The position numbers were made by a program, and so were the translations under genes. This document shows positions 9,069 through 18,421 of a stretch of 32,760 bases of DNA, piece by piece. Position 1 is the stretch's first letter. Every line of letters starts with the position of its first letter. The notes beneath the pieces were generated by a model, which did not search any database, was not told where the DNA came from, and saw only the letters and a program-made list of their open reading frames with translations. Location of the stretch: NCBI GenBank assembly GCA_030748805.1, contig JASMLG010000096.1, positions 1 to 32,760 on the forward strand, written 5' to 3'. Origin of the DNA: Phycisphaerales bacterium (lineage in GTDB: Bacteria; Planctomycetota; Phycisphaerae; Phycisphaerales; SM1A02).

Positions 9069-11144
9069 ATGTTTACTCTAGTACTTAGCGCACTAGCGCT
9101 TAACCCTATTCACTATCCTGATACAACGCGAGGTAATATTGTTGACACTATTCACAACGTTGACGTAGCAGATCCCTATAGGTGGCTCGAACAAGATGTT
9201 CGAGAGAGTGACGAAGTCCGTGCTTGGGTTACAGCAGAAAACGAAGTTACTCGTGCATATCTCGATTCGATTCCAATCTTGCCAAAGCTTAAAGAAAAAC
9301 TTACCAATGCATGGAATTACGAAAAAAGGGGGTTACCTTTTCATCGCAACAATCGATGGTTTCAGTCACGCAATTCGGGTCTGCAAAACCACAGTGTTAT
9401 TTACACTGGAGGTTCCTCTACGAATATCAACGAAGTTCTACTTGACCCAAACACATTTTCAGAAGATGGAACACAGGCACTCTCCATGTATTCTCCAAGT
9501 CCAGAAGGTACATATCTTGTCTGGGGCATATCTGATGCGGGTTCTGATTGGGCGACGTGGCACGCTAAAAATTTAACAACAGGCAAAATGCTATCTGAGA
9601 TATTGACTGACATAAAAAACAACTCGCCCTCTTGGCTTCCTGACGAGAGTGGATATTACTATTCTAGGTATCCGCACAGCGATAGCGAAGGGCATATCGA
9701 AACAACGGATGGTTCAGAACTTTGGTTTCACAAAATTGGAACAGAACAGTCCGAGGACCAACTTGTATGGTCTGACCCCGAACATCCAGACCGATTTTAT
9801 GGAGCGAGAGTAACTAAAGATGGTGGGTGGCTTGTTATCCACGTCAATGAGGGAACATCTTCAAACAATGCTCTGCTTATCAAAGGTCCCCAAGAAGACA
9901 AACTGCATTGGCTCATTACCGACTTTGAGGCGGAGGTCTCATTAATTGGTGGGATAGGTAATCAACTATGGTTCAAAACTGACCGTGATGCGCCAAATGG
10001 AAAAATTATTTCAGTTGACCTTGCGAACAACACTCCATTATGGTCAGAAATCATTCCTGAACAAAAAGATATACTTAGAAGTGCCGACATCGTTGGTGGG
10101 AAAATAACTGCAACGTGGCTTGAGGACGCTTCAACAAAAGTTACAGTTCATTCACCGAACGGAACAGAACTCTACAGTGTAAAAATGCCGGGCATCGGAA
10201 CCTCCTCTGGCTTTAACGGCGACAACGAGGATATAACTGTTTACTGGTCGTATTCCAGTTACAATCAACCTCCATCTATTTATTCGCTTGATTTACTTAC
10301 ACAAGAAACTTCCATGTACTGGAAATCTAATGTTCCAGTAGATGTATCCAACATTATTGTTCGACGAGAGTTCGTCACGAGCACAGATGGAGCAAAGGTC
10401 CCAATATTTATTGTTTCAAACAAAGACGCCAAACGTAATGGCAATAATCCAGTGCTCCAATATGGGTATGGTGGATTCGATATTCCTATTCTCCCGTACT
10501 TTTCTGCTTCGAGGGCAACGTGGGTACAACTGGGAGGAGTCCTTGTTGTTGCATGTATTCGAGGAGGAAGCGAGTACGGCAAATCGTGGCATGAGGGCGG
10601 CATGCTTGCAAATAAACAACAATGCTTCGACGATTTCATTGCATGCAGCGAGTGGCTCATTGAAAACAACTGGACAAACCCAAAGAAGTTAGCAATTCAA
10701 GGGGGAAGTAATGGTGGTTTGCTTGTTGGAGCGTGTATGACCCAACGCCCTGATTTGTACGGTGCGTGTTTACCTGCCGTTGGCGTGCTCGACATGTTGC
10801 GATTTCCTCTCTTCACTGTTGGCTGGGCGTGGACAAGTGATTACGGTGACCCGAAGGATCCTGAGATGTTCATTTACCTATTAAAGTATTCTCCATATCA
10901 CAATGTCAAAAAGGGAACATGCTACCCACCGACCTTAATCACCACGGGTGACACAGATGACCGCGTTGTTCCAGCACATAGTTTTAAGTTTGCAGCTGAA
11001 CTTCAGTTTGCACAGTCATGCGAGAACCCAGTGCTCATCCGAATCGAAACCCGCGCAGGACATGGTGCAGGAAAACCTACACGACTCCGCATCGAAGAAG
11101 CAGCCGACGTCTACGCCTTTCTCTGGCAATCACTCGATATGTGA
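9069..11144 (+). CDS. Prolyl oligopeptidase family (S9A) serine peptidase
   Basis: The protein has 691 residues, typical for family S9A, which cleaves short peptides after proline. The N-terminal part carries the DPYRWLE signature near residue 36, followed by the propeller region. The C-terminal alpha/beta-hydrolase domain contains the full triad: S547 in GGSNGG, D630 in DTDDRVVP and H665 in RAGHGAG. The first 12 residues (MFTLVLSALALN) are hydrophobic but lack a basic residue, so export is uncertain. The start is 3 bases after the map stop, with GGGA about 9 bases upstream, consistent with one hutU-hutI-map-S9 operon. Such an operon would release and degrade amino acids from proline- and histidine-containing peptides, which is an inference from context. 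Confidence 0.93.
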   Translation: MFTLVLSALALNPIHYPDTTRGNIVDTIHNVDVADPYRWLEQDVRESDEVRAWVTAENEVTRAYLDSIPILPKLKEKLTNAWNYEKRGLPFHRNNRWFQSRNSGLQNHSVIYTGGSSTNINEVLLDPNTFSEDGTQALSMYSPSPEGTYLVWGISDAGSDWATWHAKNLTTGKMLSEILTDIKNNSPSWLPDESGYYYSRYPHSDSEGHIETTDGSELWFHKIGTEQSEDQLVWSDPEHPDRFYGARVTKDGGWLVIHVNEGTSSNNALLIKGPQEDKLHWLITDFEAEVSLIGGIGNQLWFKTDRDAPNGKIISVDLANNTPLWSEIIPEQKDILRSADIVGGKITATWLEDASTKVTVHSPNGTELYSVKMPGIGTSSGFNGDNEDITVYWSYSSYNQPPSIYSLDLLTQETSMYWKSNVPVDVSNIIVRREFVTSTDGAKVPIFIVSNKDAKRNGNNPVLQYGYGGFDIPILPYFSASRATWVQLGGVLVVACIRGGSEYGKSWHEGGMLANKQQCFDDFIACSEWLIENNWTNPKKLAIQGGSNGGLLVGACMTQRPDLYGACLPAVGVLDMLRFPLFTVGWAWTSDYGDPKDPEMFIYLLKYSPYHNVKKGTCYPPTLITTGDTDDRVVPAHSFKFAAELQFAQSCENPVLIRIETRAGHGAGKPTRLRIEEAADVYAFLWQSLDM

Positions 11145-11268
11145 TTTCGACGTGACTGTCACAGTGCATACATGCTCAACAACTCGATAAGGGGGACACC
11201 CATGATTCCATCGCAAGCGGCGGAATTGTATGGATGTCCCCACAGCAAGTACATTTCTTACGCTGCAG

Positions 11269-11274
11269 TACAAT
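11269..11274 (+). promoter_or_regulatory. Possible -10 box of ispH (leaderless)
   Basis: TACAAT (5 of 6 matches to TATAAT) ends 6 bases before the ispH ATG at 11281, where no Shine-Dalgarno is present. The geometry would put the transcription start at or next to the ATG. No good -35 box is visible, so this rests on the -10 sequence and its position. Confidence 0.35.
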
Positions 11275-11280
11275 GCCTAA

Positions 11281-12252
11281 ATGCGAATCAAACTTTCAAA
11301 TCCACGTGGGTTTTGCGCAGGTGTTCGCATGGCAGTTGACATCGTTGATCAAATGCTTGATGTCATTAACCAAGAAGAACCACTTTACGTTTATCATGAA
11401 ATTGTCCACAACAAACACGTCGTTAAACGCCTTCGAGAACGTGGAGCAACCTTCGTTGAACATATTGAAGACATTCCAGAAAATGCAATCGTAGTTTTCA
11501 GCGCTCATGGAGTAAGTCCCAGGGTAAAGAAACTCGCAGCAAACAGAAATCTAACCTGTATCGATGCAACATGTCCACTTGTAACAAAAGTACACGCTGA
11601 AGCAATTCGTTACTCAAAACGCGGTTGGCAAATACTACTCATTGGGCATAAGAATCACCAAGAAGTGGTTGGAACACAAGGCGAAGCCCCAAATGCAATT
11701 CAAATAGTTGAAACAACTGGCGACATTCCGAATTTACAAATTGATGACAAGAAGAAACTCGTCTACCTCACGCAAACAACTTTAAGTACGGACGACGCTG
11801 AAATTATTATCTCTGCACTCAGGGCAAGATTTCCTGAAATACATGCACCTCCAACAGACGACATCTGTTATGCCACAACAAATAGACAACACGCTGTCCG
11901 AGAAGACGCCTCTGATGCAGACCTTGTCCTCGTCGTCGGAAGTCAAAACAGTTCAAACTCTCTTCGTTTAACGGAGATTGCTGAAACTGTCGGCACACCT
12001 GCTTTCTTACTTGATGACGTTTCAAAACTTGATCCTTCTTGGCTAACAAATGTAAATTCCATCCTCATCACTGCTGGTGCGAGCGCTCCAGAACATCTCG
12101 TCCTTGAGCTCATTGAACACCTTACGACGCACTATGGTGGAAAACTTGAAGGCGAGTCAACGTTTGATGAAGGGATGACATTCTCTATGCCTATTTCTCT
12201 GACTTCATTTTTGAACGTAAGAGATGTCACCTCCAAAGGAAAGAATCTTTGA
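11281..12252 (+). CDS. ispH: 4-Hydroxy-3-methylbut-2-enyl diphosphate reductase
   Basis: IspH (LytB) is the last enzyme of the MEP isoprenoid pathway, reducing HMBPP to IPP and DMAPP with a [4Fe-4S] cluster. The 323-residue protein shows the three cluster cysteines C12 (NPRGFCAGV), C98 (DATCPLV) and C196 (DDICYATTN). The substrate-binding histidines appear in EIVHN, FSAHGV and the GHKNHQEV stretch, where E. coli has His124 and Glu126. SQNSSNS and the AGASAPE stretch near the C-terminus complete the diphosphate pocket. The start is set by the conserved MxIxLxNPRGFCAG N-terminus. The stop TGA overlaps the TTG start of rlmN by 4 bases. Confidence 0.97.
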   Translation: MRIKLSNPRGFCAGVRMAVDIVDQMLDVINQEEPLYVYHEIVHNKHVVKRLRERGATFVEHIEDIPENAIVVFSAHGVSPRVKKLAANRNLTCIDATCPLVTKVHAEAIRYSKRGWQILLIGHKNHQEVVGTQGEAPNAIQIVETTGDIPNLQIDDKKKLVYLTQTTLSTDDAEIIISALRARFPEIHAPPTDDICYATTNRQHAVREDASDADLVLVVGSQNSSNSLRLTEIAETVGTPAFLLDDVSKLDPSWLTNVNSILITAGASAPEHLVLELIEHLTTHYGGKLEGESTFDEGMTFSMPISLTSFLNVRDVTSKGKNL

Positions 12253-13286
12253 ATACTACACAAGAACATGTATTAGAATTATTTCCACGCGATATTGAAG
12301 CAGTTACGGCTGAGATTGGGCTACCGCAATTCGCAGGAAAGCAACTACTCGACTGGATTTACGATAAACAAGTTGAATCTGTCGATGTAATGACAAATAT
12401 CGCAAAAGAAAAACGAACCCTTTTAGCACAAAAATTATGTTTCCGAAGATCAGCAAGTATTAAAACGCAAATAGCATCAGACGGAACTATTAAAAAACTA
12501 CTTGCATGGGACGAAGGATTAAAACAAACTGAAGTAGTCATGATTCCTTCAAAAGAACGTCGAACTGCGTGCGTTTCTAGTCAAATTGGCTGCCCTGTTG
12601 GCTGCACTTTTTGTGCATCAGGTCTTGAGGGATTGGATGGCAACTTAGATGTAGGGCAAATTATTGAACAAGTCATATCGCTTGGAGCGAAAGAAATAAC
12701 AAACGTTGTCTTTATGGGTATGGGCGAACCACTTGCCAATTACAACGCAGTCACAAGGGCAATTAGAATTATCAATGCACCTTGGGGATTGGGAATTGGT
12801 GCACGAAAAATCACAATCTCCACTGTTGGTTTACCTACAGCTATTGAACGTCTTGCTACATTTGACATACCAGTCACTCTTGCATTAAGTTTACATGCAC
12901 CTAATGATGATCTGCGAGAAGAACTCATACCATGGGCAAAGTTTTCGCCGATTAAAGACATCTTTAAAGCATGTCAAAAATATTTTTCTGCAACTGGAAG
13001 AGAAATTACCCTTGAGTATTTACTATTAAGAAAAGTAAACGACAGAGTTAAAGAGGCAAAAGAATTAGCAGCACTTTGCAAAACGCTAAGATGCAATGTG
13101 AACTTAATACGCTACAACGAAGTGCCAGAACTGCAATTCAAACGACCGGAAAATGCACAAGTAAAAAGATTTCAAGAAACACTTAGAAATCTAGGAGTAA
13201 ACGCTCATATAAGAAAAAGTCGTGGAAGAGATATCTCAGCCGCTTGCGGGCAACTCAAACGGGAACATCAACTTGCGATTGAATAA
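12249..13286 (+). CDS. rlmN: Dual-specificity 23S rRNA A2503 / tRNA A37 C2-methyltransferase
   Basis: RlmN is a radical-SAM enzyme that methylates C2 of A2503 in 23S rRNA and of A37 in some tRNAs. The 345-residue sequence has the radical-SAM cluster motif C115-x3-C119-x2-C122 (GCPVGCTFCASG). It also has GMGEPLANYN, the STVGLP and LALSLHAPND motifs, and a conserved Cys at about 333 (SAACGQL), equivalent to the methyl-carrying Cys near the C-terminus. The start codon is TTG at 12249, overlapping the ispH stop, with AGGAAAG a few bases upstream. The 3' end overlaps the convergent minus-strand gene by 32 bases. Confidence 0.96.
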   Translation: MNTTQEHVLELFPRDIEAVTAEIGLPQFAGKQLLDWIYDKQVESVDVMTNIAKEKRTLLAQKLCFRRSASIKTQIASDGTIKKLLAWDEGLKQTEVVMIPSKERRTACVSSQIGCPVGCTFCASGLEGLDGNLDVGQIIEQVISLGAKEITNVVFMGMGEPLANYNAVTRAIRIINAPWGLGIGARKITISTVGLPTAIERLATFDIPVTLALSLHAPNDDLREELIPWAKFSPIKDIFKACQKYFSATGREITLEYLLLRKVNDRVKEAKELAALCKTLRCNVNLIRYNEVPELQFKRPENAQVKRFQETLRNLGVNAHIRKSRGRDISAACGQLKREHQLAIE

Positions 13287-16200
13287 TTCTATTAATTTCG
13301 TCAGATGAAGTAGCATGCAATTCATCTGAAAGGGCTAATCCATGAAGTTGGTCAAATCTAAACAACCAATTATCATATTGATTCGGAGTATTGATAGCTT
13401 GCCCCATAGCATCTAATAAAGAGTCCCGTACTGCCCTATCTCGTTTGTGACCCCTCCACTTCTTCGGGACATAACGCCCCAAAGTTGAAACAAGAATGGA
13501 TGACCAATCGCTCGTTCGCATATCAATTCTTAATGACAAATTCCATATTCGAATTCGCAATCTAGACAAAAATCTACGTGACAAAACATCACCTCTTGAA
13601 ATCCTAACATTTAATCTGCTTCTAATACGTCTTAAAACTTCTGGGCTTCTCGCTAATTTTGCAAGATAAATAGGGTCTCTAATCAAAAGTGCCTCAGCAA
13701 GTGGAAGGATCGCTTTTCTAGTTAACTCTCTTCCTGTCTCTGGCTTATCGATAACGTAAAGTTGACAAATTAAACCGACAAACCTATTCGCCAAATCTTC
13801 GTCTCCCCAAATCAAACATCTAGTAATTCCATTGACTATATCAATCATTGACTGCCTGCCATCTGCAGATTCTTCAAGTTCTGGGAGCGATTGCCTACAT
13901 TGCCTAATTAATCTTCTTGCTATTTCAGACAGAACTAGTCCACGACGACCCTGAATCCTGAAATCGCGAATGCACCTCCGGATTAAACGACCTAAATCAA
14001 CCTGTGACTCTTCCTTAATAGGTTGCCATACTGAATTTGGATCAAGAGCCACTCTTCTACCAAAGTCAAACGCTTCAATACTTCTTGCATATCCGTCCTT
14101 CTCTACTTTCTCGACTGCTACAGTAATTGCATCCACAGTAACTGGAATCATGCCAAGCTGGAACGCCATCCCTAATTGAACCAGGTCTCCAAGGCGCTCA
14201 TTGTGAAATCTATATCTTGCTAGTGAAGCAAAGTCACGAAGCACCGAATCTTTTATTATGCAAGACGGCACTAATGTCTTTGAGTCAATAACAGCGGGAT
14301 TCCCATCAATATCTGTCAGAGGCGATTGATGTTCCAATGGCTCAGTATTAATTATCGCATAGGTTCGACTGTTTGATCCAACTTGCAAGGAACCAATTGG
14401 GTCTATAGCTCTAAGTACTTCCTCTCTATCCCAGCCGAGTAATAAGTCAGCTTCTCCCCAAGGGATTGCACCTATGAGAGTTCTATGAGAGTTCTTAGTT
14501 TGCTTTCTTGTAAACAATATTTGTGACCATGCTCTTCTTCCGGGACCAACGTAAACACTATTGCACTGAGCGCGTATTTCGTAGCCCATCTGACTTCCGG
14601 CTTCCATTAATACACTTCCTACTACTCCTGGTTGGTTTCCTCTAGATCCTGCAATATGCACCCTCCAAGATGTGTCTGAGGCATGTAATGGATTTGGGGG
14701 AGAGAGCCGAATATCACTTTCAGCAACAACTCTAACTGGTGGCTTGTTTCTTGTCACCTCTACTCTTTCTAATATTGGTCGAAGTGAAATTTTTATCTTA
14801 AATTTGTTTTCAGAAAACCACTTGGAAGTCATTGATGTTTCTAAAGGCATTACCTTAGTAGCATTTCTCTGTTGCCAAGTTTCTACAGGAGAAAATCTTA
14901 CCTGAGCCATCTGTTCAATTGGAATGACGATTGAATGTTGAGGTCTAAATCCAAGCTTGTCTACTTCTAGTGCACTTGAAGCAAGTCGAGTCAAATCATA
15001 TCTTGGCTCTTCCCCATCAGTAACAAAAATGACTGTAACTCCACTTCGTTGACATGCTGTTTCGATTGCAGCATTAATGTCCTCAGTATTGTCAAGAGTT
15101 ACCTCAAACACACTCTTTTTATCATCCGTCTTAGATGGCATTACCGTTTCAATCATTGTTGATAACGAATCACCTGTTTCAATGCTGCGCCATACTAAAA
15201 ATATTCTTGTCTCATCCTTACTAATTGCATCTAGTACAACATTCAGTCCATCTTCAGTAAAACGATTCTCGCCCCAAGTTTCTACATAAATTTGAATACC
15301 TTCATTATCTTTAACTCTTACGCCATCGATTACTACACGACCAACTTCTTTTTGAGTTTCAAGAACTCTTTCTGATACCCGCCTAATTACCTGAAGTGCT
15401 GCTCTTGTGCCTATCGAAGATCTGTACGATGATGGGACATCCAATTCTGGTCCTGCTTGTTGAAGGTGCTTGCTAACGTGAGCAGTTGGTCTAACATCGT
15501 GCAATAAATGCTGAGTTAATCTTGCAACTACAGAAGGATGAAGCGCATCAACAGGAACCACAACAGGGAGATGTTCCGGATCGCTTGGCAAAAATTCTCT
15601 TCCCCAAATCAAAGCACTATCTCTACCCTCGCGCCGCATCGATTGAGCTACACTCATTATTTCTCTTTCTACTTCTCCAGGCCTTGGCTCTAATACAAGA
15701 ACATGCCTACATCTAGAAAGCAACCTTTCAACTGGAACCGTATCGATTGGATTTATCAACCTTAGGTTTAACATGGGAACTCGACCGAGAAGTTTCAATT
15801 CACTAATCAAATATTTAAGAGATGGATCAGTCATCCCAATAGTTATGAATCCTACTGATACCTTTTCACCCGGACTTGGCAATGTTCGTTGGCGGTTAAG
15901 TTCTAGCTGCCTACCCAAACGAATTGGTGATAAATTGTCAAGAGTTTGCCTAGTCGAAGAAACAAGTTTATCACTTACCTCAACTGAAGCAGAACCGCCA
16001 AGCAATCCATGATGAGTCACAAATACTACGGCTTGCTTGGAACAGATCGAAAGTTTTACCGCTGCAGTTGAACTTTCTTTAACTTCAGTCGGATCACATG
16101 GTTCAATTACACACAAACCTGCCCTAGTAGCTAACTCTCTTGGAGAAAGTTGGGGTGCTATAACAGGATGATCTTCAATAATTAAGATAAGGGGAGAATC

Positions 16201-16476
16201 AATTGTGCGCCCCTGAACTCTGTTGATTGCTTGTGAGATCTGGCGGTTAGGAACGAAAACCACTGACGGATTACCCCTCTCTAATGCCAATTCAACACCT
16301 CTGGATGAAGTTGGAACACCTTGGCATAGTTCTAAACTCGAAATGTACGACCAAAATGGTTCACAGATAGGTGAGTAAATATCCCAAGAATTGTCAATTT
16401 CAGACAACCCAGAAATTATCGATGGGATGGTCCAGATGGATTCCATAATTGGTTGTTTGTTATCACTGATAGTCAT
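13255..16476 (-). CDS. Indolepyruvate ferredoxin oxidoreductase-like protein, apparently lacking cofactor sites
   Basis: About 1073 residues. The layout follows fused IorA-IorB proteins of the large (about 1150-residue, DUF6537-type) family. A PYR-like domain lies at about 35-170, and a transketolase-C-like domain at about 204-330 (VGFITIGMTDPSLKYL, LRLINPIDTVPVERLL). A shortened thiamine-domain remnant spans about 378-490, and a gamma domain about 605-800 (GEADLLLGWD, LVQLGMAFQLGMIPV, AFDFGRRVALDPN). A helical tail follows. No CxxCxxC ferredoxin motif, no CPGCPH-type motif and no GDG/GDS thiamine-diphosphate motif can be found. The gamma GxGGQG loop is changed to GSRGNQPG. It is therefore probably inactive as a 2-oxoacid oxidoreductase, or does something else. 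The ATG at 16476 overlaps the upstream HAD stop as TAATG; a TTG at 16503 is an alternative start. The 3' end overlaps rlmN. Confidence 0.65.
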   Translation of the reverse strand: MTISDNKQPIMESIWTIPSIISGLSEIDNSWDIYSPICEPFWSYISSLELCQGVPTSSRGVELALERGNPSVVFVPNRQISQAINRVQGRTIDSPLILIIEDHPVIAPQLSPRELATRAGLCVIEPCDPTEVKESSTAAVKLSICSKQAVVFVTHHGLLGGSASVEVSDKLVSSTRQTLDNLSPIRLGRQLELNRQRTLPSPGEKVSVGFITIGMTDPSLKYLISELKLLGRVPMLNLRLINPIDTVPVERLLSRCRHVLVLEPRPGEVEREIMSVAQSMRREGRDSALIWGREFLPSDPEHLPVVVPVDALHPSVVARLTQHLLHDVRPTAHVSKHLQQAGPELDVPSSYRSSIGTRAALQVIRRVSERVLETQKEVGRVVIDGVRVKDNEGIQIYVETWGENRFTEDGLNVVLDAISKDETRIFLVWRSIETGDSLSTMIETVMPSKTDDKKSVFEVTLDNTEDINAAIETACQRSGVTVIFVTDGEEPRYDLTRLASSALEVDKLGFRPQHSIVIPIEQMAQVRFSPVETWQQRNATKVMPLETSMTSKWFSENKFKIKISLRPILERVEVTRNKPPVRVVAESDIRLSPPNPLHASDTSWRVHIAGSRGNQPGVVGSVLMEAGSQMGYEIRAQCNSVYVGPGRRAWSQILFTRKQTKNSHRTLIGAIPWGEADLLLGWDREEVLRAIDPIGSLQVGSNSRTYAIINTEPLEHQSPLTDIDGNPAVIDSKTLVPSCIIKDSVLRDFASLARYRFHNERLGDLVQLGMAFQLGMIPVTVDAITVAVEKVEKDGYARSIEAFDFGRRVALDPNSVWQPIKEESQVDLGRLIRRCIRDFRIQGRRGLVLSEIARRLIRQCRQSLPELEESADGRQSMIDIVNGITRCLIWGDEDLANRFVGLICQLYVIDKPETGRELTRKAILPLAEALLIRDPIYLAKLARSPEVLRRIRSRLNVRISRGDVLSRRFLSRLRIRIWNLSLRIDMRTSDWSSILVSTLGRYVPKKWRGHKRDRAVRDSLLDAMGQAINTPNQYDNWLFRFDQLHGLALSDELHATSSDEINRIIQSQVDVPV

Positions 16477-17348
16477 TACAGTTTCGACTCTGGAATTATC
16501 CAACGCTGCATAGCTTTAGCGAATCCGTTGTCATTATGATGACCAGCAAGAACATGCGCATGCTGCTGGACCTCATCATTCGCGTTCTCCATCACTATCG
16601 ACAATCCAACTTCTTGCAGCACTTCAATATCATTTAAACCATCACCAATAGCAGCAACTCTATCCTTTTGTAGTTTTGTTCCAAGATGCCGTTCTAACAT
16701 AGTCCATTTATTAACGCTTTTGCTGAAAACTTCGAGTAAGTGAGTAGATGAACCAGTAGCCTCTGAGCATGTTACTGCAGACCAATGTTGCATTTTTGCT
16801 CTAGAAGTCAGTAAAACATCTAATTTCTCCGCAATTGGCAGTAGAGTTTTTTCTTCAGCAACAGCTCCAACTCGTAATGTATGTTGAGGCCAAGGATCAT
16901 CTTCAAGGGTATCTACTTCAAATAGTGAGATGCCGAGAGATTCAAACCACCAAGTCGACGCACTGTGTAATGGCGCATCTCCAACTAACACATATTGAAC
17001 ACCACATTGATTTGAATCCTTAAGTAACAAACATCGGTGTTCACCATCTAAAACATGCGATGAAACATCGCTCACTACTGAATAATCTACAGTATCACGT
17101 TTTATTGTTTCTCCGTTTCGGTTTGTTAACTTTGATCCACCAGCTGTAATAGATACACCAAGGTGATCAATAGCATTTAGAATATGCTTGCATTCTGTAT
17201 AACAACGACCAGTAGCAACCACTATTTCTACACCTGAATCACGTACCTCATCAAGAGCATGCATATTTTGTGCAGAAACTTCACCCTGCCCACACAACAG
17301 CGTGCCATCTAAATCCATCACTAATACATCCCAATAATCGTGTGTCAC
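16476..17348 (-). CDS. HAD-superfamily (Cof-type, IIB) phosphatase
   Basis: A cytosolic HAD hydrolase of about 290 residues. Motif I is MDLDGTLL (two catalytic Asp), motif II is VATGR, the motif III Lys lies in SVNKWTML and motif IV is GDGLND. The cap between motifs II and III is of the Cof/C2B type, whose members dephosphorylate sugar phosphates or phosphorylated cofactors; the substrate is unknown. The start is uncertain. GTG at 17348 gives the usual short lead to motif I and lies 7 bases after a weak TTGCCC-N17-TAGGTT promoter-like pair. TTG at 17375 would add 9 residues. Neither has a good Shine-Dalgarno. The stop codon shares its last base with the ATG of the next gene, so the two are co-translated. 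Confidence 0.88.
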   Translation of the reverse strand: MTHDYWDVLVMDLDGTLLCGQGEVSAQNMHALDEVRDSGVEIVVATGRCYTECKHILNAIDHLGVSITAGGSKLTNRNGETIKRDTVDYSVVSDVSSHVLDGEHRCLLLKDSNQCGVQYVLVGDAPLHSASTWWFESLGISLFEVDTLEDDPWPQHTLRVGAVAEEKTLLPIAEKLDVLLTSRAKMQHWSAVTCSEATGSSTHLLEVFSKSVNKWTMLERHLGTKLQKDRVAAIGDGLNDIEVLQEVGLSIVMENANDEVQQHAHVLAGHHNDNGFAKAMQRWIIPESKL

Positions 17349-17396
17349 GTCCCGTAACCTACGTTCTATGGGCAATTAGGGCAACCCCAACAAGAA

Positions 17397-17425
17397 TTGA
17401 CTTGCCTTATTAGTGTTTTCATACT
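17397..17425 (+). promoter_or_regulatory. Sigma-70-type promoter of the APH-fold kinase gene
   Basis: TTGACT (17397-17402), a 17-base spacer and CATACT (17420-17425) form a good promoter about 35 bases upstream of the ATG at 17460. The same -10 hexamer CATACT occurs before the propeller gene at 4358. This argues that the TTG at 17397 is the -35 box and not a start codon. Confidence 0.55.
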
Positions 17426-17459
17426 ACCCTTCAATTGTGGTTGCAAAGGAAAAAAGAGC

Positions 17460-18419
17460 ATGATTGAGTCGGCCATGAGCACGATTCCTTCCTCTCTTGC
17501 CTGTTCACTAGAACCTGTACTAAAAAAACAAACCAATAATAAACTTTCGGATATCCATTGGTTCCGTACTGATTGGCAACGTGGAGGCGCGGCTACTGGT
17601 TTTGCAACTTGGGAAAATCAAGATAATTCACAATCTGAAGTAGTAATAAAACTACCCGTTGTTGAAAAAGAACTTCGTTGGACTCGAAGAATGCAAGATG
17701 CTGGCGGTGTTGCTCCATTGCTCTTTTCCAGCGGTGAACAACTAAATGGATACGATTTAGCATGGATGGTTATTGAACGATTTCCAGTGGGTCCTTTAGG
17801 AAAACGTTGGGATAAAACTAACATAAAAAGAATCGCTGACGCTGCAGCAAGATTCACTCTTGCTGCTACCGAGTATCAAGTTGATCAAGATGGCAGAAAA
17901 GAGGATTGGAAAACCCTCTTATCAGTTGCAAAAAAAAGTGTTCGAGAGAACCATATTGAAAATGAATCAAAATGGAAAAAAGCGCATTCTCTTCTTTCAA
18001 AAAAATTGGACTCGATTATTCAAAGATGGCGTAGCCGCAGAATTGATCAATGGCTACATGGCGATCTACATTTTGCAAATGCGATGTGTAGAAACGACGA
18101 CCCAAATGCATCGGTAGCTCTAATTGATCTTGCAGAAGTTCATGCTGGCCACTGGATTGAAGACGCTGTTTACCTAGAACGGCAACTCTGGGGACATAAA
18201 ACCCGCCTAAAGGAATCAAAACCGATTCAGGCAATGGCTAAAGCCAGGAAACAATTAGACATGCGTGTTGATGACGATTACATTGAACTTGTGGATATTC
18301 GTCGACTTCTACTAGCAGCCACAGCTCCTTCTTTTATGCAATCGGAAGGTGACCCAAGATATCTGGCATCATGTTTGCAGCAATTTCAAGGTGCTGCCGA
18401 TAGATTACATTTGAAATGA
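17460..18419 (+). CDS. Aminoglycoside phosphotransferase-fold (APH/choline kinase-like) small-molecule kinase
   Basis: The 319-residue protein has the kinase-like APH fold. A nucleotide-binding N-lobe contains VVIKLP with the likely ATP-contacting Lys. The catalytic loop is H200-G-D-L-H-F-A-N and the metal-binding motif is D223-L-A-E (LIDLAEVHAG) in place of the usual DxD/DFE. The family phosphorylates hydroxyl groups of small molecules such as sugars, choline or antibiotics; the substrate here is unknown. The ATG at 17460 has AAGGA 9 bases upstream and a promoter further up. A longer frame beginning at 17397 is rejected because it would start on the -35 box. It is followed 18 bases later by a sulfotransferase gene. 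Confidence 0.8.
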   Translation: MIESAMSTIPSSLACSLEPVLKKQTNNKLSDIHWFRTDWQRGGAATGFATWENQDNSQSEVVIKLPVVEKELRWTRRMQDAGGVAPLLFSSGEQLNGYDLAWMVIERFPVGPLGKRWDKTNIKRIADAAARFTLAATEYQVDQDGRKEDWKTLLSVAKKSVRENHIENESKWKKAHSLLSKKLDSIIQRWRSRRIDQWLHGDLHFANAMCRNDDPNASVALIDLAEVHAGHWIEDAVYLERQLWGHKTRLKESKPIQAMAKARKQLDMRVDDDYIELVDIRRLLLAATAPSFMQSEGDPRYLASCLQQFQGAADRLHLK

Positions 18420-18421
18420 TG

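Noticed and set aside
17397..17459. In-frame extension of the APH-fold kinase from a TTG at 17397, resembling a lipoprotein-like leader.
   Set aside because: TTGACT is better explained as a -35 box with CATACT at 17 bases, and the ATG at 17460 has a good Shine-Dalgarno.
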